A DNA stretch of 5,798 bases from Piscirickettsiaceae bacterium (lineage in GTDB: Bacteria > Pseudomonadota > Gammaproteobacteria > Thiomicrospirales > Thiomicrospiraceae). The position numbers and the translations under genes were made by a program. The notes under the pieces are model-generated. The model did not search any database. It was given only the letters and a program-made list of their open reading frames with translations, and had not been told where the DNA came from. The stretch lies in the NCBI GenBank assembly GCA_021767305.1, contig JAASTL010000082.1, forward strand, positions 1-5,798. The letters run 5' to 3'. Position 1 is the stretch's first letter. Every line of letters begins with the position of its first letter. Positions 5,740 to 5,798 of the stretch are shown here, piece after piece.

Positions 5740-5784
5740 GTTGTTAAATGGACACCTACTAATCGTAGGCTTACATTTAACAGC
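5740..5784. repeat. Long inverted repeat downstream of ychF
   Basis: TGTTAAATG (5742-5750) and CATTTAACA (5774-5782) are perfect 9-base inverted copies, extended outward by a G-U and a G-C pair (5740-5741 with 5783-5784). After a symmetric 4/4 internal loop (GACA/CTTA), CCTAC (5755-5759) pairs with GTAGG (5765-5769) around a TAATC loop. No T-run follows on either strand, so it does not look like a standard terminator. It could be an mRNA 3'-end structure, an operator or a dispersed repeat. Confidence 0.6.
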
Positions 5785-5798
5785 CTTGTCTAGCATTC

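Noticed and set aside
5743..5781. Integron attC site (GTTAAAT and ATTTAAC match core-site consensus)
   Set aside because: attC sites run RYYYAAC then GTTRRRY. Here the order is reversed on both strands, and no integrase or cassette is visible.

Overview
The window reads as ordinary chromosomal housekeeping DNA from a gammaproteobacterium with moderately AT-rich sequence. The order TPR lipoprotein, tRNA-Gln, prs, rplY (two-domain L25/CTC form), pth, ychF is the arrangement I know from Pseudomonas and relatives. The base composition and protein flavour would suit a Thiomicrospira/Hydrogenovibrio-type sulfur oxidiser, but that placement is inference. All supported genes are on the + strand. I see no mobile element, CRISPR array, phage gene or horizontally acquired cargo, and no obvious new biological system.

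Layout. Bases 2-1807 hold a TPR lipoprotein resembling Pseudomonas LbcA (PA4667), probably cut off at its 5' end by the window edge. A 106-base gap carries a stable-RNA-type promoter (1855-1882) and a small leader hairpin, followed by tRNA-Gln(UUG) at 1914-1988. The ribose-phosphate pyrophosphokinase gene prs (2040-2996) follows 51 bases later with no terminator between, so tRNA and prs are probably co-transcribed. A very strong intrinsic terminator (3049-3097) closes that unit. The gap 2997-3341 (345 bases) holds this terminator, a weak terminator-like hairpin, an inverted repeat, a promoter with a perfect -10 box, and a structured rplY leader with a possible 8-codon upstream ORF. Then come rplY (3342-3929), pth (3983-4558) and ychF (4608-5699), spaced by 53 and 49 bases without an intrinsic terminator, so probably one operon. 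The last 99 bases contain a long inverted repeat (5740-5784) of unknown role.

How the genes fit together. The window is centred on nucleotide supply and translation. Prs makes PRPP for nucleotide, histidine and tryptophan synthesis. L25 binds 5S rRNA, Pth recycles peptidyl-tRNA, and YchF is a ribosome-associated P-loop ATPase. Both mapped promoters have GC-rich bases after the -10, as expected for growth-rate or stringent control.

The points most worth a second look are the rplY leader (upstream ORF, mutually exclusive helices, partly hidden ribosome binding site), the inverted repeat overlapping the rplY promoter, the inverted repeat after ychF, and the apparent absence of lolB-ispE between the TPR gene and tRNA-Gln.
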